Under the pieces are notes generated by a model. The model was not told the DNA's origin and made no database searches. It worked only from the letters and a program-made list of their open reading frames with translations. Made by a program: the position numbers and the translations under genes. A stretch of 64,000 nucleotides of DNA from positions 124,001 through 188,000 of the forward strand of contig NADL03000705.1 of the NCBI GenBank assembly GCA_002205965.3, given 5' to 3'. Below, one piece after another: positions 1-12,866 of the stretch (positions are counted from its first letter, which is position 1; each line of letters starts with the position of its first letter). Source of the stretch: Kappaphycus alvarezii (taxonomy: Eukaryota > Rhodophyta > Florideophyceae > Gigartinales > Solieriaceae).

Positions 1-3000
1 GTTTCTGTTGGTGACTTTTCTGCTATATTCATATGCAAGTCTTTTCCGGGACAAAAAAACTGGAGCCATGTAAAACTTATCTTAAACGTGAAGCAGCACT
101 ATCCAAATCACGAAATATTTGGTCCGACCCATATAATCGTTACACAAGCTGATAATGCATTGATATAGATATAAATCTCACAGAGCCCCCATAAGGTCAC
201 TTAGCGAATAATGTAAGCTCAAAGTTTTGGAACCAGTGCAAAAAATCTATCCCGCATCGTCATGGACATGATAAAGAAAAACAAAATTCATTTAGATTTT
301 TCCTTAGACATTATTACGGTTAATCTCTCACTTTATGGTTCTAAATAAGGATTTTTTACATCAGCGTCAAGTATTGTGGGATTTTCCTTGAATAGTCAAT
401 AAAGGGATCTCAAAAAGGGAATATAATTTTTTATAATAATTAGAGAATTTTTTTGTTGGAGCTAACATTTTCTTAAATCATGATGGTTCCATTCAACTAC
501 AGATACTAAATCTTCTGTGCTAACCAACTGTTTCTAATTTCTGTAGTAACCTTCACTACAATCTAAAATAGCTTAACTTCACCTTTGTGACGGTCTGCTC
601 ACCATTTCTTCCTTACTATATCAATAAAGCAGCAAAAATGAATAAAAATTATTGAGAAATATATTCTTCTCTGCAGCATACTGCTCAAACTTACTCTCAT
701 GAGAAAATAATTAATCTAAATAATTTTTGTTGTGATTTTTTCTTGACTGTCTAACAAGGGAATCTAGTTTCAATCTACACGATCTTTGAGTTATTAATTC
801 CCACAAAATTATTTATTTTGAAGAGAGTGGTTTCTGGGAAGAAAGAACATCTCTTGGGCTGGCTTCATTGAGGAGGAAAACAAAGCCATTAAAAATAAAT
901 TTAATGACTGATAAATAACCATAAGAAATATTTCCAAAAATCTAAAAGCTAACATTGTGTGTAGTTCCGTTGATGCCAATATTTTACTTTGCTGTATACA
1001 CTGAAGAATTGACTAAAATGGTACAATAGATATGTCCTTCAATACTTCCGATGATGATTTCCGATCAGATGATATTTATATCATTCCTTAGTTATCCTTT
1101 TCTCTTTCAGTGGGTGAGTATATAAGATAGCGGGTCTAAGGACACCCAAACTCGGTTTTGAGACCTTTTGCTAGTCTTTCAATGTCGTTTTAAGTAAATA
1201 TATTTCACTTTGCTACCTAATAGAACTAAAAATTATACTCGGAAAAAATGCAAAGTCCCAATCTCTGAGGTTTTTATCTCAAATAATTTTCTTATTAACG
1301 CAAAAATGGGGGAAAGGTACTATAATTAAAGGGTCTTCGACAAATTTAATATTCTTTACTCTAAATTGGTAATTATGGTTCAGGGCTTCCATGTAATTCA
1401 ACTAGGATGAATAATATCCCTACGTGGAGAGTATCGTACTATTCTATAATTTCTGGACAAGTTTTCCCCTCGAACACATAATTATTTTCCACTTCTAAAG
1501 CTCTGTTCAAAGTGACATGAAAAATCTCAAACCATGGTAAATAAAAAGAGACTCCAACACACGAGACTTTTTAAAAATATCTGTTTCCTAATACTCGGAC
1601 AGTAAATTTTTACTTTACATCTATATTATTATTTTCATACAACTGAAATAATAACCTCAACAGGCATTACGTAATGAGTGTTTCACAACTCAAAAGAACA
1701 TTGATACTAATATATTGTAGCACAGGACCAAGAAATATAATATATATGAATCGAAAATATATCGTTCTTAGTAATTGTTAGAATTACCAGATGATATAGA
1801 AGGTACACAAACACTTTTGTAGTACTACATCGAACTATGTACTTCAGAATGGACACTTGGAGATCATTTTGTACAAAAAAGAGATAAATCTGCCAGCATT
1901 ATTTGCGGTATGTAAAATATGATGAAGGAATACAACATCAATGAGCTCTCAAATGTATTTTTAACTATGATATTTCCTCGTTCTTTTTGAAATTTTACTT
2001 GGGATTTCAAATAATTCAAGATGGAATCAATTCTTATTTATCAAAGAGATAAATATTTTCAAGGTCTCTCATTTTCTTGAAAAGAAATGAGTAATTTTAA
2101 GGCATTATTTACGTTCTAACATGTGGACGTTTAAAATGGATTACATAGTGTAGACAGAGTATAGTTCTCTATAGTTTAGAAAGCAGTAAAATTTTAGTCA
2201 AAGTAGAGTACAACAAAAATATGAATACTACTTATCACCATTGTGATAGATCGACTCATTGGACAGCTGAAAAAGTAGTGAATACTCTAACATTTCTAAA
2301 ATTGCTATTGAATTATATATAGATAATTTAGTACTATCACCTCTCCATATGAGATGTCAGGGTGAACGAGAAGTTTCTTGAATGTAGTAAATATCAGTTG
2401 AGTAGTCCAAATTTACCAAATCTCCATGCTATCATGTGTCATCAAAAAGTTGCAAGAGGTTGTGATTACCCTTTTGGGTACACCTGCTACCGATGAAATG
2501 AGCTACGCCATAAAAAATGTGCTTAAATGATGGTTCCAACGAAACGAATAAAAGAAAAATGTTGTTTTAAACGAGATTCAAGCCGAGGTGTTTTCCTAGC
2601 TTACTTGCAGTATTATGACAGAATTTCAATGAACACAACCATTATAGTGCATGTGAATCACTGATCCTTACGAAATATAACCACAATAAACACATTTTGC
2701 TGTATTTTTCAAATAATATTTCCAATCCACAGCATTTGATCTAAATTCTATATTTCTGAAAAATTTTGAGTAAAATTTGGAAATATTTTTCAAGTACCTA
2801 ATATTCATTTTGCGATATTATACCTGTTCATTGGAGAGATCTGATAATAGTCACTTTTAGATAGTTCTTTACGGAGGCAATTTCATATCAAAATTCCGGG
2901 AATTTTATTGGAGTGAAATCCATATCCACCTGCATTATTAATGGAATGTTTTTCACGTATTTAGATATTTTACACGATACTCAAAAACTTAACAAATTAA

Positions 3001-6000
3001 CCTTTGAAATACGGCAAACTCGGTTCGAAAAACTTCGAACTTTAGAAAACTTTTGTTATAAGATATATCTAGTTCCAACGAAGTATGATCATCATTATGT
3101 TTTTTAGAAGGATATTTTAAACCGACTTATGCATTTCAGGGCTTTAATAAGCTAAAAAAATATATGTACATATATTTGGCCTAACTCAATAGTCCCTCAT
3201 AAGAACCTCGCAAAGGCTAGCCCTAGAAGTCTTTATACTGACAGCTGGAAGTCCATAACATTATACAAAATTAATAGATATTTATTTACAATTTTTCATA
3301 CGAAGCTCTTCGGTTCCCCTTGTTTTCGCATTCCGATTGGTTAGATATATTTTTAGTATTCACTATAGCGATTAATTTTCGTTTCTAATGAGAGCTATTA
3401 ATTTAATACGGAAGGAGATTAGTTCTCTTTAAAAAAAGAGACTAATTGCCGAGAATTAGCGAGTCAGAACGGAATATTTTTGACATGCATATCAAAGGAT
3501 TGACTTCATGAATATTCCTAATTAAGTGTTTAATATCTTTCATTTTCTCTACATATTTTAAAGCAATTAAAAATTGCATCCAAAATATTTTTCATTTAGT
3601 ATAGCTGCAATTACATATATCTGTATATTAGGCCCGATTTCGTACCTTTCTTTATTGAATATCGTACTGAGAGAGAAAAAGTCTAAAAAACTACAATTTG
3701 CGGTAAATTTCTCGCAGTCGGCCCTCAAGCAATCTCATCATAGGTTTGTGATTTAGAAACTTGCTTGAAAAACGCATATTAAGGTTGATTAAAATTATCT
3801 GCAATCAAAATACTGAGAAACCACGCAATAAAAATTAAACATTTACTTAATTTTAATCTCTAACAGGATAATTTTAATCCAATTTAGCTACATAGAAAGG
3901 TAAAATTAAGTTAGAAAATCTTTCATTCATTGTTAATACAGCTTAAATAAGTATAGCCCCAGTCATCAATATAATTTTGGGACTATCTCTATTTTATCCA
4001 TCGCATATATCTCTACACAATACATTTTCAGATGCCCCACTCGCTTTCACTCTTCTTCTCATTTGATTACATTTTAAGTCTATCAGATTTATCCAAATAT
4101 GACTAATAATACTTCCAAAATATACTTTTCAATTCTTTCCAAAGACGAAGGTCACTAAATCGGTAATTATCGCTTTATGTAATTAAGTAAGAGTTGTACT
4201 GTTCATGCCCAAATCCATCATACTGGGAACTAAGTTCTGCATTTATCTCTTGCCGTTGAATTAATAAGACGCAAAAATAAAGTGGTTCTTCCAGCGCTTG
4301 CGCTTGAAGGGGTAAGAGTACAAATTAGTCATAAAACATGTACTTGAGATCATCACATGGATAGATCCATTTGATAATCCCCGTGGTAGCTATAGAACAC
4401 ATTTTTTCGATTAGGAGTATCAAATTATGACATATTTGTAAGCTGTTATCAGCAGAACTTCTCTTCCTGGACTACTTTCCAACCAATTTTTCAGTTAAAA
4501 ATGACGTTGTTAGACTCTCATCTATATGATTAGTCTTGCATATCACTCAAAAGAAGAGGCTCTACATTCTGTCTACTTTTCTGGTTAAGGAATTCATTTT
4601 TGAGTTGTGGAAAGCTGCTCCAAGATATTTTTTCCTCCAACTATTTCAGGGCTACGAGTATTTCGGACAGTATGAGATAAATATTATTTTCCCCCAGCAG
4701 ATATACTCTTTTTTTTCAGATTTAAAAGTCATAAAAGTAGGTATTTTTCTGATTTTGTACAGCATCAGGTCCTTTTAAGATATAAATTAATCTAGAAAAT
4801 AGTTCCGTGAGCGCAAAGTGTTTCAGTACTTAATGTCTACTTTCGAATATTTTCACCCTCTTCTCGATTTGTTGTCGGTTCTCCATAATGTACCTGCAGA
4901 CAAGTTTTTTTCTGAAAAAGTATGAGAATCATAATTGTTTTTTTGAGTTTATAATTGGCTAAATTCACTTTTCAGATACTTTGCGGTTGAAATTGAGGTC
5001 TTGGATCCATTCTAAAATTTCAGAATAAATCTCCACGGACTCCTAAGGATAATTGGTGAGTTTTCGTCCGTTTATATGAGAGAGGGAAATCTGAGCCGAT
5101 TCATTTTTACAAAAATCTCTCTCAAAGAAGTATTTTATGGTGCAACAGTTTTAAAACAACTGCAAACAGTTAGAACTCCCTGCCGAAAACTATTTCTAGA
5201 GCCGACAAGCTTAGCCCCCAACCCTGCTCTATTACGTCAAACTAAAGTTCATAGGGGTTTCAACACCGAGAATAGTTGATATTTATGCTGCTGATAGCGT
5301 TTTCCATATTTTAGTGATTTTTAACCACATACATTATTCTCTTAGGGGTAATTGGGCCCACTCTCTGGTACCGTACTTTCCGATGATGGGTTTCAACTGC
5401 TCCCTCGCTCCTAGCTAGAGAAACTTTGTGTACTTGCATGCGTTGAACAAACGTAAATATGATTGAGGAATATAAAAGGTTCATTGTTTTTGTGTCGTAA
5501 GTCGGGCTTCCAAAATTTCAAAAATTACATCTCAAATAATCTTCTTCTGAAAACTTTAATGGTCTTATACCTTTAAATTATGATTTGGTGTTGAAAAACA
5601 TAGCCTTACAGATCTACTAATTACTTTCACTAAAAAAATGGTTAACTATCGCTGCTTTCTTGACTTAGAACAATTACTTGTGTTATTGAATAAAGTCTAA
5701 TAAATACATATAGTCCTTACGAATGGTGAAAAGGGGATTTTGCCATTATTTTATGATTTATGCAAAATAAACGACGTAATCAAAGCACTATAGCAGAGAT
5801 ATTTATTGATGAATAGTTTCTTATCATTTAATTTGAAAAATGCTGAAGTTCAGAAGCTAAATTAGGATTCTCATCTGAAGAGTCCGGGAATTTTTTACCA
5901 CGCCGGCCTTTAATTGTAAAATTTCCGAGTTCCAGTTGAACAAGTTTATTTTATTCAGAAAGTAATTTGAACGATTAATATCATAAATCTGGAGGCAAAT

Positions 6001-8640
6001 TCAGTTCTAAAAACTTAGTTAAACGATCTTAATTTGACTCCATTTAACTCGGGAATCAAATTTGAATACTTAAAAATATCGACGGGAGCGAATTTTTGCC
6101 ATAATTATACATAATTAAGCCGACTTAACCCACCCTCTTCCATTAAATCGCTCCTTTCATGGTGATTCGTTTCTGTATTAACCTTTTTTTTACGAAAAAA
6201 ATTGATTTCCATATCACTCTTAATTCAATTTTCCAATCAAAAAGGACATTTACTGTCTTGTCGCGCCCACTTTCTCTTCCTTTGTAACCTAATTTTCATA
6301 TATCATATATGATGGCCGCGCTGCAGTTATTTAAATCTGTTTCTCAACTTTGAAAATTCTATTCGGGTTGTTGATATGCTTTGTCGATTAATTTCGAGGG
6401 TTTACATTAATTTTCTCATAAAAAACTTCTTCAAAAATAAAACAATAATTATAAATATAAATTTCTCATATCAATACAGTTCCCGGAGTCAATTAATCAT
6501 GAACGGTATGTATAGGAACATTCAGCCCATATTGGGAATTGAAGGGGAAATGAAAATTTGCTCTTCCATATTGAAACAAAAAATTTAACGTCATTTTATT
6601 CTTAAAATATTCTGGAAACGATGAAGTGAAATAAAAAATTACGAAGACTGATACTTGTTTAAGTTCGAGAAAATTTACACACCTTTTACACTTCAATTTT
6701 CAGTTTTATGTGTCGAGATAGGATCTTCTAAAATTTTTACGAAATCTTTTTTACTGTTGCGCTTCGATCTTTTCTTTTTATGAAGACATAAAGCACCTCT
6801 ATGCATCAGCATAGGGGATGGAGCTGATCACAGTGACCGCTAATTCCATCCGCTTGAAATTACTAATCTTCGTCGAAGGAAGTCAGCCGAAGCCTTTTGA
6901 ACCATACTTGACGGTTTCAAAACTTTCTGACAAATAAATACTAAAATAAATTCAGGTCTGATGCCCACGTACGAGATTGAGTAAGAAAAATTCCTTCAAT
7001 TTCCCTTCGATGGCGCAGTTGAAGATGTAAGGTCCGGTCTTTCAAGATTGGTCTCTATTTAAGTGTTTTAAGAGCCTAAATTGGATGCGATATCTCAAGA
7101 ATAAGAGATTTGATTCATTAGAATTACGTGATGCTATAAATTTTGAGATCTTTCAGTACTTCTTTTCATGCTCATGAATAAAGGTTCTTTAAAAATCATA
7201 AGTAAACATTTGACAGGATGGTGTATCTAGGTACATGTCAGCCTCCAGTCTCGGGAAAACCGTGTCCCACAGATGAATGGAGTCCATTATTACCAATCAT
7301 TGAAGCCATCTATAAGACAGAGAGGGAGCTACACTAGAAGATAAAGATGATATATAGTAAGTGGGTTCTTGAAAGAAAAAAATAACTAAAGCAGGAGAAA
7401 TGTCACGTTTTCTTTAGGCAAATGTATTTTAATGATAGTGCGAAGCGATGGTACGGACTTCTTTTACTACTAAAAAATATTTACTTCAATTTTAAAGATG
7501 CTACAACAGAGAATTCAGGTTGTAAATAAACCTACTAGGAAATGAGGTTAAAGCTGGATATTTGAAGCTCCTTTTTGAAGGTATCCAATCTCCAACACGG
7601 CCGGCGTTCGAAGTTTGAAATGATATTATATGCCAGCTCGGAATAATAGCTCTTCGGCAAGGACTACATTGTCGTCAGCGAATCTTGTCCTCCTAATATT
7701 CTATTTGATTCATTTTTCTACCTTCTTATTTGTTTCTGAAATGATTTAATTATTCTGATTGGTGAAAATCTTCTTACGTACTGGACTTTAAAGCTTCATT
7801 ATTATATTAATAGCGCTGGATTAATTCCAAATCATTTAACTATTTACTTTATTGACATGTTCAAGAGCAGCTGATGCAGTAGCAAAGGCTCCGAACTCCT
7901 CCTTCGAAATTCAGTTCTCTTAATAATATTCTATCTACTCTTTTTTAATCATTCCTCGCTAGCAATTTACGCAGCATGAGTCTCCACGTAAAACAAATCG
8001 CTGGCTATATCATATCTCTGTCTGTTCAAGAACGCATTAATCCTTATGTAGCATGCATCATTTTGATGTAAATGTCGTATCACTTACAAAGCCACCATTT
8101 TCTGAATTCCACGATATTCTCAATTTTATAATTCGTATTAAAATAATTCATAAGTATTTTTCTTATTAATGAATCTAAAAAGATATTCCACTCCGTGACA
8201 AATCTGATCTCGGTGGGAACCTCTATGTCGACAGTTTTACATTTTGGGTCAATTTTATCCAGATATTTTATTTAAACTCTAATATAACTCCATGTTGACC
8301 TTCACTTCGTCTTAAGGAGTTGAGACTCGAAATCTGCAAAATTGCAACAGAATAGTGTTCTTAATATTGACAAAGATAATATATATTTCAACATAAGGCG
8401 GTTTCCAGCATTCAGAATATACACAATAGAACAGTTCAGAAACTGTCAAACTTCTGTACGTTGAGTTGTAACAGTAGTGTTGAAAATCTCGAGGCTATCC
8501 TTTTCTAAAACATTACAGATCTGGACTACAGCCGATAAACGTATGATCATGCATGCGATGTATCTGGATCGCTCAATTTTTTGAGTGTCAGTCAAGAACG
8601 TTAAGGAAATTTTCAGGTACTAGAGATCCCTATCAATTAT
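1..8640. other. AT-rich region without recognisable genes
   Basis: Long AT-rich stretch, visibly richer in A/T than the gene islands from 24 kb onward. No open frame exceeds about 80 codons and none has a recognisable motif. Stops are dense in all six frames. It is most likely old, decayed intergenic or transposon-derived DNA continuous with the gypsy relic that follows. I see no tRNA, rRNA or simple-repeat array here. Confidence 0.6.
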
Positions 8641-11636
8641 TACAAAATCCAGTATCAAGTGAAACCAGCTAAGAAAAGACCTCCTGTCAGCGAAATTAAA
8701 GTTCTTCGAGGATTGGAATAAGAAACAAATTATACCGAGGTTTTCCAACAAATCGATACCGAATGAAAAGATTATACACGAAGTTTTCAAACGAAAATGA
8801 CGAGTTAAGTTGTGGAGATAATACAAATTTGGCCTTTCCCTACAAAATAGCGAGTAGCGCTCGCTTCTGGAAAGACAACATCTAATCTCATCCAGTGGTT
8901 GGTAAGACGGCCAAACCCGATTTCGATCAAAAAAGTAAACAAAGGTCAGATATCCGTGCAGCCGCCTTAGAAGCTGTGAAAATCAATGTTAAAAACTTGG
9001 AAGAACAATTGGAAAAACGAATCAGCAATGTACTTGAATCTATAAATTTATAGTTGCCGAGCCTTTCTCTTACAATCAGTAAGAATCAGTCTGGGATCCC
9101 GAAGGCAGTAAAAGTATGTTACTACTGTCATAAGCTTGGAAATGTTGCAAATAAGTTTCCTGAGAATCCTCACCAGAATATTCTTGGGGGAAATGTGCTC
9201 GCTGCGGCCATTAGAAGAGTAACTGCTGATACAAAGGTAACTGAGCGGAAACCATCTCAGACGCGTCAAGCGAATCAGGAACAGAGATGAAAAGTTACAA
9301 AACCGGAAGGAGAAAACGTTAAAAATATTTATAACGTATCGATCATCATGAAACTGTTCATGTAGATGTGAAAAAAGATATGCCGAAGGGAAAAGTTTAT
9401 CAATAAACCAAGGTTAGAATATGAATTACTTGATTATATCCAGTTTCCTATATGTCCCTGGACGAAGAGATCAGATAAATGTGTTCCAGGGGTTTATATT
9501 GCTCCAGCAAAGAAATTTGGAAGGAATAGGAAATCCTGGATTGGCGTGAAAGTTTTATTTGGCTATGTGAAGAACAAAGAAATTTGGAAGGAAAAAGAAA
9601 TCCCGGATTAGCGTGAAAGTTTTATTTGGTTATGTGAAGGAATAAAATTGGGTACCAGATCTGGATTTGGCGCTAACTGGAATAAATTTTTTCAGGTATT
9701 GAAGGAACTGCTCTATGTTGCAAGGGAAGAACTGAAAAACTTTTAACGTCTAGTAATTCCACCAAGGCCAATAAATTATTTATTATATTGAACTCTGCAA
9801 CACTAAGACGTCTTAAGCTGGTACCAATCAAAGTCTTCGGAACGAAAACCCAAACTCCGATTCGGAAGCTATTCTGAATCCCATTTCAAAAATTGTAATA
9901 CAATAGGTCGATTTCTAAGTTGTTCCAAGTAAATGAAAGAAAAATGTTGCAGACGGACCGTATAAAATTGTTTAGGCACTGTTAACAAATTTTCCGCAAT
10001 TTTGTGGGGCCCGAAAGCTGAAATGTATGTTCCTGTTACGCATTACTTGCTTTCAGATGCTGGTTATCTGAAAGTGGTAAAACTGGGACATGCATTGACC
10101 GGGGTGCTCAAAGTTTCTCAAATAAATTCGACATCGGAATCATAAATATTCACACAGAAAAAAGCATAAATACGTAAGATAAAGAAAAAATTAGTCATAC
10201 TTTAAGATTGGTCTGCGGTTGGGAAAGAGTTAAATCAACCAAAATTTTCGAAAAAGAAAAATAGATGCTTGAGGAGTACTAAAAATGGCATGGGATGATT
10301 ATAATTCTGGGTTTGAACCAGACGGCTACTGCGGCTTTAAGCGATGAAGGAGCTCAAAATACGTTGAAGTTTGTGAAAATTTCGGATCCCGGACATTAGT
10401 AACAGTACGGAAGTTGAATATTCATCTGAAGAGACCAAGAATTTTACAACTACCAAATTGAAAAGTTTTGATGCAATGGAAGTGGTTCTTAAAAATAGAG
10501 AGAGGAAGAATCACAGACAAGGTGAGTGAAAGATCTCATATATTCGATAAAAGTGGAACGGCTCCCCTCTACTTCGATTAATGAAATATACACCAAATTA
10601 GGGTCCTCTTAATCATTTTGTGTAGTTTTCCTACTTACGAGAAGCTGTTGTACTGTTTACTCACTCCCTCCGGCTAGCAGATGCTCAGACAATTTATAAT
10701 AGGTCTAGAGGTCAACCAAAAAAATGCCATCAATTTATTTTATAGAGCGCTAATATTATGCTCGCGATTTGCATTACTGTAAAGACCTATGCTCCATATT
10801 CTTCTTTATTATTGCTCCCAAAAAGGATAACGACTTCTACTTTTAGTCGATTACAAACGTTTCCATCTAAGAATGATATTAGGTCGATTTCTTTTTTGAA
10901 CACGGAGGGATATCTCGAGGATATGAAGGATTGAATATTCTTCACGTCATTTTACCTATACAATGGCAATTAGAAAATTCTTTTGAAAGAAATTTGCAAG
11001 ATTAAACCAACTCTCATAAGCAAAAAAAACTTTACTCAAATTAAGTGTTCTGAAATTTGGCTAAGAAATACACTAGCTACGTTCAAAAGGATGATGAATG
11101 AATTTATAAAGAGGTTTACATTTTTGAGAGTATACATTGATGGAAAAGTGGTAATTTTGAATACTTTGGATGATAATAAATTGCTTATTAAGACAATACT
11201 GATAGGATATATTATCACATCCTATAAAATAAGCTGAGAAATTGCTTCCTTGTAAAAAATCCGTCCAGGAACTGGGGCATATGATTGATCAGGAGGAGAT
11301 TAAATTTGGTCCACAAAAATCGAAGTAAATCAAGTTAACACCAAGGTCAACTATAAAGACGGAGATTCAAAGCTTCCTCGGTCTGGCGTAGTATTAGCGA
11401 AGGTTTATCAAATACTTTTTTGCCAAGAAGGTATCACCTTTAAATGCTAATAGTACGAAGAATGGTAGTTTTTCCACGAATATGTAGATAAAAACTAAAT
11501 TAGATGAGCTTTAAAATAAACTATGTTCTCCTCCAGATCCCATGTTTCTGGATTTCAAAAGAACATTCAAAAGACCATTTGAAGTGGAAATGGATGTCTC
11601 CGACTATTCAATATGAGCAGTTCTTGTAGTAATATG
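8640..11636 (+). mobile_element. Decayed Ty3/gypsy retrotransposon, copy 1
   Basis: Gag, reverse transcriptase and RNase H traces occur in order on the plus strand. Around 8,950-9,055 lies an AAALEAVK-type coiled-coil segment; at 9,054-9,290 follows a damaged zinc knuckle (CYYCHKLGN, with the usual H and last C replaced, then PENPHQN). At 10,983-11,460 reverse transcriptase reads RNTLATFKRMMNE, then VYIDGKV, where the catalytic YIDD has become YIDG, then EIKFGP and SFLGLA. At 11,520-11,636 the start of RNase H reads FEVEMDVSDYS. Stops and frame changes occur throughout, so it is not functional. RNase H is cut at about 11,636 by repeat C. The copy at 39.4-42.2 kb shares the gag layout (AAALES, NPHQN), so both belong to one family. 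Confidence 0.8.
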
Positions 11637-12290
11637 GACCCTTAAAGAGGCCACACACCAGGTGGTTGGGTTTTAGAAGCAAATGTTCTTCAGCAGACCA
11701 GTCTAGGAGTCCTAGACAGCTACGTGGGTTAGTAGGGCAGGGCGACTGTAGGTCGCGCTCGGAAGGTAGGAGGATGCCCTACCGTCCTCCTAGAATTTCT
11801 CCGGGATCAGAAAGGATGGGGAAAATGGGCAAAAGAAGGAAAAGGAAAGAGGAAAAGGAAAAGATGTCGGTAAGGGAAAGGGTAAGCAATCCTACTCCAG
11901 GAGCACCTGAAAGGGTTAGCAAAAAATTAGCCCCGACTACTCTGGTCGCACGCTAAATAGATCTAACTATAGTGAGCCCGTGCAGAACTAGCCTTGGCGG
12001 TCACTAGCTAGGAATCCTAGTTGGCTTGGAACTTCGGCGGGCTATTTTTCTTGGTTTACTGTGGGGAGGCCAAGGCCGGCGAACCTAAGTCGTAGAAGTT
12101 CCACCTACTGTGCCACTGCCAGTTAGTTAGTGCTACAGTAATTACTAAAATAAAGGTATAATTAAAGAAAAAAGAAGTAATTGCCAGCGACCTTACAAGT
12201 GGGACTTAGACGTGGCAACTAGACGTGGAACTGGACAGGACAGCCCGTCCATACTGTGGTAGATGCAGTATGCGCGCGAAAAGTAAGGGC
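11637..12290 (+). mobile_element. Repeat C, copy 1 (inserted in gypsy RNase H)
   Basis: About 650 bp that reappear in inverse orientation at 44,734-45,425. The copies share many blocks, for example GGTCGCGCTCGGAA, AGGAGGATGCCCTAC and GCGCGCGAAAAGTAAGGGC. They diverge abruptly at both ends, which sets the boundaries. The element starts CCCTTAAAG and ends AAGTAAGGG, giving short imperfect terminal inverted repeats. A 96-codon basic frame (11,666-11,956) spans part of it but is not intact in the other copy. It has no recognised transposase, so it is probably a non-autonomous DNA element, although a diverged solo terminal repeat of a retroelement cannot be excluded. Confidence 0.65.
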
Positions 12291-12450
12291 GAGTTTCCCA
12301 CAGTTCTCTACCTAGTGCATGAAAAATGAAAGCTACAATCTGTTTAATTTTCAATTTATATCTTGAGTAAGATAGATAGGATACACTTAGTCTTCGAAAA
12401 AGAAGCAATGTATGTCGTTATAGCGTGAAACGTTTCACGTCCAACTTTTA

Positions 12451-12866
12451 TCACTCGAAAAACTTGTTTTGTTGAAGGACCACCACGCATTTAATAAATT
12501 ATTCCCGAATAAATATATAAATTGTCGCTTTGCTAGTTGTCCGCGACATTTTGGCAGAATTTTAGTTTGAAATTTTGTAAAAACCTGACCGTAGTAATCA
12601 TCTAGATTATTACTTATTTTTAGGGCTTCATTAAAGCCGAGTGAACAATCGCCCGAAAAATTCGTTTTTTGAAGGACCACCACGCATTTAATAAATTATT
12701 CCCGAATAAATATATAAATTGTCGCTTTGCTAGTTGTCCGCGACATTTTGGCAGAATTTTAGTTTGAAATTTTGTAAAAACCTGACCGTAGTAATCATCT
12801 AGATTATTACTTATTTTTTAGGGCTTCATTAAAGCCGAGTGAACAATCGCCCGAAAAATTCGTTGG
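12451..12866. repeat. Tandem duplication, ~197-bp unit
   Basis: Two nearly identical units lie head to tail. The block beginning GAAGGACCACCACGCATTT starts at 12,474 and again at 12,671, giving a period of 197 bp, and each unit ends in ATCGCCCGAAAAATTCGTT. The units differ by very few bases, mainly one T in a T run, so the duplication is far younger than the decayed sequence around it. No coding potential. Confidence 0.85.
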
